Shown in pieces: positions 38,720 through 48,715 of a stretch of DNA of 64,000 nt. The notes beneath the pieces are model-generated. The model ran no database searches, was not told the origin of the DNA, and saw only the letters and a program-made list of their open reading frames with translations. This stretch comes from Methanobacterium sp. Maddingley MBC34 (lineage in GTDB: Archaea; Methanobacteriota; Methanobacteria; Methanobacteriales; Methanobacteriaceae): the NCBI GenBank assembly GCA_000309865.1, contig AMGN01000007.1, positions 1-64,000 on the forward strand, read 5' to 3'. The first letter of the stretch is position 1. Each line of letters begins with the position of its first letter. The position numbers and the translations under genes are program-made.

Positions 38720-39652
38720 ATGTTTAAAATCTTCGGCCGTGAATCAGATGAAGAAGGAGAAAGGGAACTTCTGGAAATAGAAGTAACTGAAACTGTGGAC
38801 TGTCTGGCTGATTTTACCTTCAACTTTCACTGGCAGCACAAGGGCGAGAAACTGGACCCCACTTGGAATATCCCAGGAAACGATTTAACCTTCGGTAAAG
38901 TGGTAGAACACCTTAAAAACCAGGGTGATGTACGTATCAATGGTGATACCGGACACCGCCTTGCCAGCAGCATGGGGGTAGACCTGCAGTACTTCAAAGG
39001 AACAGGACGTGACATCCCGGTGGGAGACATCTACGTGGATGGAAATGTTGACACCCGTATGGGTATCAGCATGACCCGTGGCAGCATCTATGTCAAAGGG
39101 AAAATGAACGAACCCATGGGAAACCTGGTTGAAGTAAACTCAAATAAGAAGGGTTACCGGCAGTTTAGAAGCATAACTGACATCACCACCAATGGACTGG
39201 GTGGTGACAAACTAGTTGGCTGCCAGTTTGCAGGGAAAAGATTCATAATTAATGATGGTACAGTGAAGGACACCGTGGGTGCCCGTTTAGATGCTGACGT
39301 GAATATAATTAAACAGGGAAATGTTGACCTCTCCACAGGGATACTCATGCGCAAAGGCACCATCAGAATAAACGGGAATGCAGGTAAAAACACCGGTGCA
39401 CTCTTAAACGGCGGCACAATCATCATTGATGGAAACACCGACGACTTTACTGCCATTGACATGATTAAAGGTACAATCATTATTAATGGAAATGCAGGTA
39501 AGTTTTTAGCCGCCAACAAAAAAAAGGGAATTATTCTGGCTAAAAATGGAAGTCCCATACCCCCGGTAGACGAGAAACCACTCCAGAGTGCTGACCAGCA
39601 GTTACTCATTAGCCAGGGTTTTAATCCCAGTGGTTTTAAGAAGTTTGAGTAA
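38720..39652 (+). CDS. GXGXG-motif beta-helix protein (FwdC/glutamate synthase-like)
   Basis: A 310-residue protein whose middle and C-terminal parts repeat the GXGXG-type rung: INGDTGHRLASSM, VDGNVDTRMGISMTRGSIYVKG, INGNAGKNTGALLNGGTIIIDG and INGNAGKFLAANKKKG. This right-handed beta-helix is shared by formylmethanofuran dehydrogenase subunit C and domain 3 of glutamate synthase. Homologues in Methanobacteriales are often labelled tributyrin esterase, which I cannot support from the sequence, as no hydrolase motif is visible. It is encoded alone, so it is not the FwdC of an fwd operon. Probably a structural or interaction module. Confidence 0.8.
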   Translation: MFKIFGRESDEEGERELLEIEVTETVDCLADFTFNFHWQHKGEKLDPTWNIPGNDLTFGKVVEHLKNQGDVRINGDTGHRLASSMGVDLQYFKGTGRDIPVGDIYVDGNVDTRMGISMTRGSIYVKGKMNEPMGNLVEVNSNKKGYRQFRSITDITTNGLGGDKLVGCQFAGKRFIINDGTVKDTVGARLDADVNIIKQGNVDLSTGILMRKGTIRINGNAGKNTGALLNGGTIIIDGNTDDFTAIDMIKGTIIINGNAGKFLAANKKKGIILAKNGSPIPPVDEKPLQSADQQLLISQGFNPSGFKKFE

Positions 39653-39798
39653 AATAACCTGCAAACATGAGCAAAATAACAGTACTAAATAAAACCAAGA
39701 ACTATTTTTTTAATTAGTTAAATACATGAATATTTAAAAAAAACGCCAGTATTAAAATAAAAATCTATTTAAACAAAAAAAATGTTCTGGAAAGGGTT

Positions 39799-40674
<876 letters not shown>

Positions 40675-40838
40675 AAAAAATTCTCCTACAATACAAAATA
40701 TTTAAATCCTGAAATAGTTAATTGTTAATCTTGCAGATTAATAATTTCCTTAATTTACATTCAATGTGTTTCAATTAATTTAATCCCATTAATGATATTT
40801 AATTAATTAAATGTTATAAAAACAGAGGTTTATTTTCC

Positions 40839-41456
40839 ATGATCAGCTTGGTAGAATTTTTTAGTGAAACAGTAATTCATTTAATAGAATCCTTAGGTTA
40901 CTGGGGTATCTTCTTGGGCATGACCATAGAAAGTGCCTGTATTCCATTGCCCAGTGAAATCATAATGACTTTCGCCGGATACGTAGTTTGGGAAGGTAAA
41001 ATGGCCTTTTGGGGAGTGGTCCTTATGGGAACCCTTGGAAACTTAGTAGGGTCTTTAATCGCTTATTACGTAGGATGGTGGGGCGGAAGGCCTCTTCTTG
41101 AAAAATATGGTAAATACATTCTTATAACTCACAACAAACTGAATTTGGCTGATGAATGGTTCGAAAAATACGGGCATGAAGCAGTGCTCATAAGCAGAAT
41201 GCTTCCAGGCTTAAGAACATTCATATCCCTACCAGCGGGAATTACCCACATGAACCTGAAAAAATTTATTTTATACACAGTACTTGGATCTCTACCCTGG
41301 TGTTTTGTTCTAACTTACATAGGAGTACTCATGGGCCCAAATTGGACTACAATTGAAAGTTATTTCCATTACCTCGACATTTTAGTTGGAATGGGATTAG
41401 TGATATTCATCGCCTACATAATTTATCACTACCGTGGAAAAGAACACATTGATTAA
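40839..41456 (+). CDS. DedA family membrane protein
   Basis: A 205-residue DedA/SNARE-associated protein. Features include the opening ESACIPLPSEIIMTFAGYVV with the re-entrant PLPSE motif, GNLVGSLIAYYVGWWGGRP, the conserved Arg block SRMLPGLRTFISLPAGI, and about five hydrophobic segments. Bacterial members translocate polyprenyl phosphate or phosphatidylethanolamine; in archaea a lipid carrier role is probable but unproven. It is divergently transcribed from the DUF368 gene, 164 bp away, so two candidate lipid-carrier translocases share a promoter region. Confidence 0.9.
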   Translation: MISLVEFFSETVIHLIESLGYWGIFLGMTIESACIPLPSEIIMTFAGYVVWEGKMAFWGVVLMGTLGNLVGSLIAYYVGWWGGRPLLEKYGKYILITHNKLNLADEWFEKYGHEAVLISRMLPGLRTFISLPAGITHMNLKKFILYTVLGSLPWCFVLTYIGVLMGPNWTTIESYFHYLDILVGMGLVIFIAYIIYHYRGKEHID

Positions 41457-41689
41457 ATGGAAAACATCAATTAAATGATGGACCTTGACGTGAATGAAAA
41501 ACTAATAACAAAAAATAACTCTTTTTCACTTTATTCATTTTTAAATTTTCTTTAATATCATTAAAGGGATAAAATCCCTAATAGGGATTACATTCCAAAT
41601 ATATAGATTACATTTATATACTTGATTCACTACTATTAATCGCTGAATAAAAAAAACAATAACGGAAATAAATAAGGCAGGTGTATAAA

Positions 41690-42640
<951 letters not shown>

Positions 42641-42871
42641 TCACCCACTCTTTTTTTATTTAATTAACCCTTTTTATCTAATTAAACCCATTTTTATTTT
42701 AATTAAAATTTAACCTGCAACGGAATTGTCGTTTAAAAAAAACCATTAATTCTAGTATTCAGATACTTAATTCTTATCAAATAATCCTAGTTTTAAAGAT
42801 TCGTTTTAAAGATTCACAGAATTTTAAAAATGAAAAAAAGATTTAAAAATAAAAAAGAATGATTAATTCAC

Positions 42872-43507
42872 CTAATAAACCTTGACTACTCCTATCACAT
42901 TGGTTTTGGGAACCCATGTGTTCAATGGTGTTTTTTGAACGGTTACTACCTGAGTTACTCCATTAACAACACGAGTCTGGCTGCTGACCTCCACTTGATG
43001 GTTGTCACTGGTAAGGTAAACCTGGCTTCCATTAATCTGGGATACCCTTTTTACTATAAGGTTGTAATCTGGATGATGGGCCACCACTATATCCCCCACC
43101 TTGAAATCACTGGTTTTAAGCACAACAATATCCTGCCCATCCTGCAGGGTGGGTACCATAGATGTCCCCCTGACTGTAGCGGGCATTGGGAGCTGATTTT
43201 CCCCAAACTGGGAATTTACTGTCACTTTTACAGTGAAGTTATATTTACTGGCAATACTCTGCATATCAGTCTGGATAGAACCTAAACTACTGTCCGCATC
43301 CTCTACATCTGCCAAAGCCTTTGTCTTCATCTCCTCAAGCATGGCTTTAGGAACCGGAAACCAGGATGATGGTTGAATAGATACCTCAGTACCATTGGTG
43401 TTAATTGTAATACCAGTGCTGTTATGATTTGTCAACAGGAAAAATGCAGAACCTGCTACTGCCAAAAGCACCAGTAATCCAATGATAATTCCAATTCTCT
43501 GTTTCAC
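42872..43507 (-). CDS. S26-type signal peptidase-like protein
   Basis: A 211-residue membrane-anchored peptidase. One N-terminal membrane segment (about 5-24) is followed by a stalk of about 85 residues and then the S24/S26 catalytic fold: RGTSMVPTLQDGQDIVVL with the likely nucleophile Ser116, and NLIVKRV with the general base Lys153. This Ser/Lys pair is complete. Normal archaeal signal peptidases carry His instead of Lys and have the Ser just after the membrane helix, so this is a distinct type. It starts one base after aroD stops, hence the same transcript. Substrate unknown. Confidence 0.82.
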   Translation of the reverse strand: MKQRIGIIIGLLVLLAVAGSAFFLLTNHNSTGITINTNGTEVSIQPSSWFPVPKAMLEEMKTKALADVEDADSSLGSIQTDMQSIASKYNFTVKVTVNSQFGENQLPMPATVRGTSMVPTLQDGQDIVVLKTSDFKVGDIVVAHHPDYNLIVKRVSQINGSQVYLTSDNHQVEVSSQTRVVNGVTQVVTVQKTPLNTWVPKTNVIGVVKVY

Positions 43508-44179
43508 TTACTCGCCATCCCTCAGTTTATCAATAATTGCCTGGGTATCTTTAACATCCAGCTGTCCGGGTGCAGATTCACCGCCTAACGACGCATAAGT
43601 AATGGGAGATCCTAAAAGGGGTGCTACCACCCGGGTGTATCGTCCCAGTTCTCCCATTGCTATTCCAATGGTGTTATCGGTCTGGTTGATTACTTGCAGC
43701 ACGTTAAGAGTATCCTGCATATTCTGGGGCATGACTGCAAACTTGGCTATGGTTCCCAGTTCTTTCTGTCTTTGAACTATATCCAAAAGTTCCTTTAGAT
43801 AAGGGGTTTTTTGGAAATCATGGTAGGATATTATGGTTGATTTGGCTGCTCGAATAACTTGAGAACGGTATTGTTCCTCTGTTTGAAGCTCTATATCAAT
43901 ATAATCCGCGTAATCTGCAGTTTCCACTAATATTTCCGTTCTAAGAGCTTCAGATCCCATGAAGTACCCTCCTTCTTCCCTCATTCGATTAGTGGCAATG
44001 ATTGGATAGTTTATTTCCTCCATTAGGTGGATGATACTTTGAGGATCAGTATCCAGAAGGGCATCTATTCGAAGCTCCACCAGGTCGGCTCCCGCATTTA
44101 TAGCTTCACTGGCAACTTTTAAAACAGTTCTTCTGTCTTTTTGGAGTATTGGAACACAGATTAAGGTTTTTAAAATCAT
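43508..44179 (-). CDS. aroD: 3-dehydroquinate dehydratase, type I
   Basis: AroD converts 3-dehydroquinate to 3-dehydroshikimate in aromatic amino acid synthesis. The 223-residue TIM barrel shows VELRIDALLD, PIIATNRMREEGGYF, the catalytic His in ISYHDFQKTP, and the Schiff-base Lys in TIAKFAVMPQN, then TIGIAMGELGRYTR. The length is typical. It is the first gene of a pair with the S26-like peptidase, an odd combination. aroE is also in this window, at 53537, but not linked to aroD. Confidence 0.94.
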   Translation of the reverse strand: MILKTLICVPILQKDRRTVLKVASEAINAGADLVELRIDALLDTDPQSIIHLMEEINYPIIATNRMREEGGYFMGSEALRTEILVETADYADYIDIELQTEEQYRSQVIRAAKSTIISYHDFQKTPYLKELLDIVQRQKELGTIAKFAVMPQNMQDTLNVLQVINQTDNTIGIAMGELGRYTRVVAPLLGSPITYASLGGESAPGQLDVKDTQAIIDKLRDGE

Positions 44180-44528
44180 GGGTATTCACATCCGGAAGAG
44201 ATAATTAATGTTAAATAGGTATTAATGCTTATGAATCCAATTTTACTGAAATGGGATTAAAATATTCAGGGACATGTTGTATATTTATTTGTCCATCCTA
44301 TTAAAAAATATTTGTGAATCAGTGGATGTTTAAACCATTGCTTTGTATAAAACTTTTTGAATATTTAATAATAATTATAAAATTGTTAAAAAAAAATCTA
44401 TGAGAACTATGAAAAATGTATAAGAAATGTATAAGAACAAGTTTTAACCATATTATTTTCACTAAAATTTAATCCATGGATTTTTATCCATGTATCAGAA
44501 CCATATATTCTACAATTCAGGTGATGAT
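44180..44528. other. Divergent spacer
   Basis: AT-rich spacer between divergent aroD and the unknown gene at 44529. A small duplication, GAAAAATGTATAAGAAATGTATAAGAAC, lies near 44409-44437. No RNA or protein gene was seen; GGTGAT at 44520-44525 is the ribosome binding site of the next gene. Confidence 0.4.
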
Positions 44529-45257
44529 TTGAAAATTACCGCTATCGGTGCAGATATTTCAGGAAACGATGTTTCCTGCAGTAAAACTCTAATTAAAAAC
44601 ATAGAAAATAGCATTCCAAGTTTAATAGGTAAGGGGGCATACAAAGCTGCTCTTACTAATATCACTGGTGATGACGTGGTCATCAGCGCTTTTGTGGAAG
44701 ATGACCGATTGGAAGAAGTTAACCAGGGTATTGTGGATATTCTCAAGAGGAACGCCGAAGATCTGGGAGATATCAATGGAATATCAAACACCCCGGAAGG
44801 AGCAGGGGAAGGAGTATCCTATGCAGAGGCAAAAATAAGGCAGGATCGATATCCAGATGCCATTATCATGGCCTTTGACACCTACGGTGGTGAGGAATTC
44901 GTGCATAAAGTTGCAGATTCTGTGATGAAAGCAGCCAAAGGCATGGATCAGGTGACTGATATTGGGGGGAGCAGTTTAAACCACGGCCAGGAAATACCGG
45001 GTGTGGGATATGTTTCTGATGAAACAGACGACCCTGTGGTGGTAGCGACAATAGAAGACATTGAAAGCGTTGGAATAGTAGCAGGAGCTATGATGGGAGC
45101 TGCACTGGGCAACAAAAACGTTTACCTAGTTAAACGTGGGGCCCCATCCTATGTTATACCCGGGAGTGTAATCATATCCATCACTGCCTATATGAACGGG
45201 AATGTTATGGACCTGGCAGTACCCCTTTCCAGTAAGATGATGATTTTGAGGGTTTAA
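44529..45257 (+). CDS. Conserved methanogen protein of unknown function
   Basis: A soluble protein of 242 residues that I do not recognise as a named family. It starts KITAIGADISGNDVSCSKTL, has Asp/Glu-rich alpha/beta segments (AIIMAFDTYGGEEFV, DPVVVATIEDIESVGIVAGAMMGAALGNKNVYLVK) and ends LAVPLSSKMMILRV. The Gly/Ala-rich segment near 190-205 is short for a membrane helix. TTG 44529 is the likely start: GGTGATGA lies just upstream, while the in-frame ATG at 44490 lacks a site. It precedes sucD by 103 bp. No catalytic motif is obvious. Confidence 0.75.
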   Translation: MKITAIGADISGNDVSCSKTLIKNIENSIPSLIGKGAYKAALTNITGDDVVISAFVEDDRLEEVNQGIVDILKRNAEDLGDINGISNTPEGAGEGVSYAEAKIRQDRYPDAIIMAFDTYGGEEFVHKVADSVMKAAKGMDQVTDIGGSSLNHGQEIPGVGYVSDETDDPVVVATIEDIESVGIVAGAMMGAALGNKNVYLVKRGAPSYVIPGSVIISITAYMNGNVMDLAVPLSSKMMILRV

Positions 45258-45359
45258 TCAGTTTCATTGATTTGAAATAATAATGAATTGATAATAATAA
45301 GGAAAATAAATTTAAAAAAATAATATATTGTCTTTTAATAATTCAAAGGAAGTGATACA

Positions 45360-46220
45360 GTGATATTTCTTGACGAAACCACTCGATGTGTTGTTCAGGG
45401 CATTACCGGTAAACAGGGCTCTTTCCACACCAAAAGTATGGTGGAGTATGATACCAACATAGTGGCTGGCACATCACCCGGTAAAGGAGGTCAGGAATTT
45501 GAGGGAATTCCTGTCTATAATTCCATTGCAGAAATTAAAGAGGAAATGGATGTTAACGCATCCATAATATTCATACCAGCTCCATTCGCCAAGGACGCTG
45601 CTTTTGAAGCCATATCCCAAGTGGAACTGGCAGTGATTATCACTGAACACATCCCAGTGCATGACGCTATGGAAATAGCTCAGTACGCACGTAATAATGA
45701 TTGTAAAGTTATTGGACCCAATACTCCAGGTATTATAACACCCGGAGTTGGTAAACTCGGAATCATGCCCACCCACATCTTCAATCAGGGAGATATTGGA
45801 ATTGTATCCCGTAGCGGAACCTTAACCTATGAGGTGGCCAGCCAGATCACCCAGGCTGGCCTGGGCCAGAGCACCTGTCTGGGTATTGGTGGCGACCCTG
45901 TGGTAGGGATGGACTTTGCAGATGTGCTGCAGAAGTTTGAAGAGGACCCTGGAACCAGGGCCATGGCCATGATCGGGGAGATTGGAGGTAATGCCGAGGA
46001 AAAAGCAGCAGAATATATAGCGGATAATATCACCAAACCAGTGGTGGCCTACATTGCCGGTAGAACCGCACCTGCCGGGAAGAGAATGGGACATGCAGGG
46101 GCCATAATTGAGGGAGACAGTGGTACTGCTGAAAGTAAGATCAAGGCCCTTAAAGCTGCCGGTGTGGAAGTAGCAGACCAACCATCTCAAATTGCTGATA
46201 TGATGAAAGAGATAATTTAA
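45360..46220 (+). CDS. sucD: Succinyl-CoA synthetase, alpha subunit
   Basis: SucD binds CoA and carries the phosphohistidine of ADP-forming succinyl-CoA synthetase. In methanogens the enzyme belongs to the incomplete reductive TCA branch to 2-oxoglutarate and works with fumarate reductase (TfrB is also in the window). The 286-residue protein shows QGITGKQGSFHTKSM, a Rossmann CoA-binding domain, GPNTPGIITPG, and the phosphorylated His in the GHAGAIIEGDSGTAESK block. GTG 45360 is preceded by AGGAAGTGAT. sucC is elsewhere. Confidence 0.95.
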   Translation: MIFLDETTRCVVQGITGKQGSFHTKSMVEYDTNIVAGTSPGKGGQEFEGIPVYNSIAEIKEEMDVNASIIFIPAPFAKDAAFEAISQVELAVIITEHIPVHDAMEIAQYARNNDCKVIGPNTPGIITPGVGKLGIMPTHIFNQGDIGIVSRSGTLTYEVASQITQAGLGQSTCLGIGGDPVVGMDFADVLQKFEEDPGTRAMAMIGEIGGNAEEKAAEYIADNITKPVVAYIAGRTAPAGKRMGHAGAIIEGDSGTAESKIKALKAAGVEVADQPSQIADMMKEII

Positions 46221-46496
46221 AATAACTTTAACATATTCCAAAGAATAATTCTAGATTCCTTAATAGAAAGATAACTTTCAAAAATAATCCTGAACCGGGT
46301 TATTCATTAGTTTTTACCCAAAAAAATATCCATAACATTGAGCTTAATTTCTAATTGTAAAAGGAAATCTTATTATTACTATGAATTAACTTAAAAAAAT
46401 CCAATTACACATGAAGATATTTACCTGAAATCACCGGAAATTTTATCAAATTATCAGGTTTATCAAATTATTCAAAGACAGGGAAAACATTGCAAG

Positions 46497-47714
46497 ATGG
46501 TTTTTATGGCAAACAAAGAAGAAATTATTGAAAAACTGGTTAAGGGAGAATTGAAACTCCATCAGATTGATAGCTACACTGATAATACCCAGGAGGCAGT
46601 TGATGTGAGGAGAGAGTTTGCTGAACACGTCTCCGGCACTAATTTAACTCACATATCTCAATACTCCCTGGATCTGGCTGAGGCCATGAAAAGGAACATT
46701 GAAAACCCCATAGGAACTGTACAAATTCCAGTAGGACTGGTTGGACCACTCAATATCAATGGAGAACATGCCCAGGGAGAATACTACGTGCCACTGGCCA
46801 CATCTGAAGGGGCACTGCTTGCCTCAGTTAACAGGGGATGCTCTGTTACCAAAGCAGTGGGTGGTGCCACTGTACGCATAATCGACGATAAAATGACCAG
46901 GGCCCCAGTTATACAAACAGATTCGGTCTCTGAAGCCATTAAAATAAAAGAATGGATTGAAAGACATTTTATAGAGCTTAAAGAAGCCTCAGAAAGTACT
47001 ACACGCCACGGACGTCTGGTTAAAATCGATCCCATAATAGTAGTGGGCCGTTACGTTTATCCACGCTTCACTTACACCACCGGTGACAGTATGGGTATGA
47101 ATATGGTTACCATAGCCACTGATAAAGCCATGGAAATTTTAACCAGGGAAACCGGAGCTCAGGTACTGGCTCTAAGTGGTAATCTCTGTGTGGATAAAAA
47201 ACCATCAGCCCTGAACCTCATAGAAGGACGGGGAAAAACAGTAACTGCAGATATTACCATCCCCAGGGATATTGTGGAAACAAAGCTTAAAACCACACCT
47301 GAATCTATTATGGAAGTGAATATGGCTAAAAACCTAATTGGTTCTGCTATAGCTGGAAGTATGGGTTTCAATGCCCAGTACGCCAACATGATCGCTGCCC
47401 TATTCCTGGCCACCGGACAGGACGCAGCCCACATAGTGGAAGGAAGCCTGGGAATAACCACAGCAGAGGTTAAAAATGGTGATTTACACTTTTCAGTGAC
47501 CCTCCCTGATCTTCCCCTGGCCACAATTGGAGGAGGAACTCGTTTAGAGACTGCCCAGAATTGCTTGGAAATCATGGGCGTGGCTGGATCAGGTAAAGTT
47601 AATAAATTTGCAGAAATCGTAGCAGGAACCGTACTGGCAGGTGAGCTGTCACTCATGGGTGCACTGGCCGCTGGACACCTGGCACGGGCACATAAGGATC
47701 TGGGAAGGGGATAA
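46497..47714 (+). CDS. hmgA: HMG-CoA reductase (class I)
   Basis: 3-hydroxy-3-methylglutaryl-CoA reductase makes mevalonate, the isoprenoid precursor of archaeal ether lipids. The 405-residue protein is full length. Motifs: PVGLVGPLNINGEHAQGEYYVPLATSEGALLAS, the catalytic Glu region ATSEGA, DSMGMNM, NADPH-binding VMEVN...GSAIAGSMGFNAQYAN, TGQDAAHIVEGS and the terminal His in GHLARAHKDLGRG. No membrane anchor is present, as expected in archaea. The start could be ATG 46497 or ATG 46506 (MANKEE); neither has a strong ribosome binding site. It follows sucD by 276 bp and is probably separate. Confidence 0.95.
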   Translation: MVFMANKEEIIEKLVKGELKLHQIDSYTDNTQEAVDVRREFAEHVSGTNLTHISQYSLDLAEAMKRNIENPIGTVQIPVGLVGPLNINGEHAQGEYYVPLATSEGALLASVNRGCSVTKAVGGATVRIIDDKMTRAPVIQTDSVSEAIKIKEWIERHFIELKEASESTTRHGRLVKIDPIIVVGRYVYPRFTYTTGDSMGMNMVTIATDKAMEILTRETGAQVLALSGNLCVDKKPSALNLIEGRGKTVTADITIPRDIVETKLKTTPESIMEVNMAKNLIGSAIAGSMGFNAQYANMIAALFLATGQDAAHIVEGSLGITTAEVKNGDLHFSVTLPDLPLATIGGGTRLETAQNCLEIMGVAGSGKVNKFAEIVAGTVLAGELSLMGALAAGHLARAHKDLGRG

Positions 47715-47901
47715 AAGAAATTAACAATTCCAATATTTTCCCCAATAATATTAATGGAAAAAACAAAAAAATCTTAATTAGTATCTTAGATAGACCTAAT
47801 ATTTGAATAAAGGATTAATATATTAAAATAGAGATAAATAAATGAAATAATATATAAACAAATTAGATTAACTAATTTTTCAGATCGGAGATAATGACAT
47901 T

Positions 47902-48483
47902 ATGAACATCCGCGAATTCATAAGCGAATACTTTAAAATGAGCCGTTACGTGGCTCTGGGAACTATGGACGGAATACTGGCTGTTATGGGAGTGACACTG
48001 GCTGCCAGTGGTGTGTCGTCCGCCAGCGGGATAGAACTTTCCAACTTCGCCGTTGGCCTAACTGGACTTTCAACTGGTGTGGCTCTGGCCATGTCAAATT
48101 CATATGGATCTTTCATTGGTGAAAGGGCTGAAGAGGTTCGTAATATACGTGACCTGGAACATCAGATGATGCTGGAAGAGGGTAAGTTGGATGACACCCA
48201 TATTCACCAGCAGGCCAAAAGACGTATTTACATGAGCATGTTCACCCATGGATTCAGTAGCTTCATCGGATCATTCGTACCAGTCCTGCCATTCCTGCTC
48301 ATTTCCACCCGGACAAATGCCATAATATGCACACTGGCACTTTGTTTCACTGCACTGATGATACTGGGTGTGTATCTGGGGAAAGTATCCCGTGAAAGTT
48401 TACTTAAAACCAGCCTTGAAATCGTGCTCATTGGAATTTTAATCAGTGTGGTTTGTTACCTCATTGGAGGAGGGCATGGTTAA
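47902..48483 (+). CDS. VIT1/CCC1-like (TIGR00267) membrane protein
   Basis: A 193-residue membrane protein of the VIT1/CCC1 family, which exports iron or manganese in eukaryotes. It begins with a helix, then GTMDGILAVMGVTLAASGVSS and ALAMSNSYGSFIGERAEEVRNI, the family hallmark with conserved Asp, Gly and Glu. After a cytoplasmic segment come three hydrophobic segments in the C-terminal half. The GERAEE helix could bind metal. The metal transported in methanogens is not known. It is encoded alone with a GGAG ribosome binding site. Confidence 0.85.
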   Translation: MNIREFISEYFKMSRYVALGTMDGILAVMGVTLAASGVSSASGIELSNFAVGLTGLSTGVALAMSNSYGSFIGERAEEVRNIRDLEHQMMLEEGKLDDTHIHQQAKRRIYMSMFTHGFSSFIGSFVPVLPFLLISTRTNAIICTLALCFTALMILGVYLGKVSRESLLKTSLEIVLIGILISVVCYLIGGGHG

Positions 48484-48715
48484 AACCATAATCCATCCCC
48501 CAAATTCATGATATAATGATTTTAATTTGAGTTTCATTAAAAAACCAGATATTATAAACCCATATTATTTTAATTTTTAAAAAAACATTATTTTTTTGTT
48601 TTATCTTTTCAATTTAAAAGAAATCATACTGTTTTATATCCTACTTATTTTAAAAATGAAATACAGAATTCTGCTTATTTTAAAAATAATACAGAAAAAT
48701 ATAGTGATTATTATT

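Noticed and set aside
38720..39652. Tributyrin esterase, the label often seen for homologues
   Set aside because: No GxSxG or other hydrolase motif is visible; the repeats are those of the GXGXG beta-helix.
48596..48715. A 40-codon N-terminal extension of the phosphotransferase-like protein
   Set aside because: The extension is a low-complexity Ile/Leu/Lys sequence from an AT-rich leader. GTGAT placed before ATG 48716 and the family start pattern support the shorter form.
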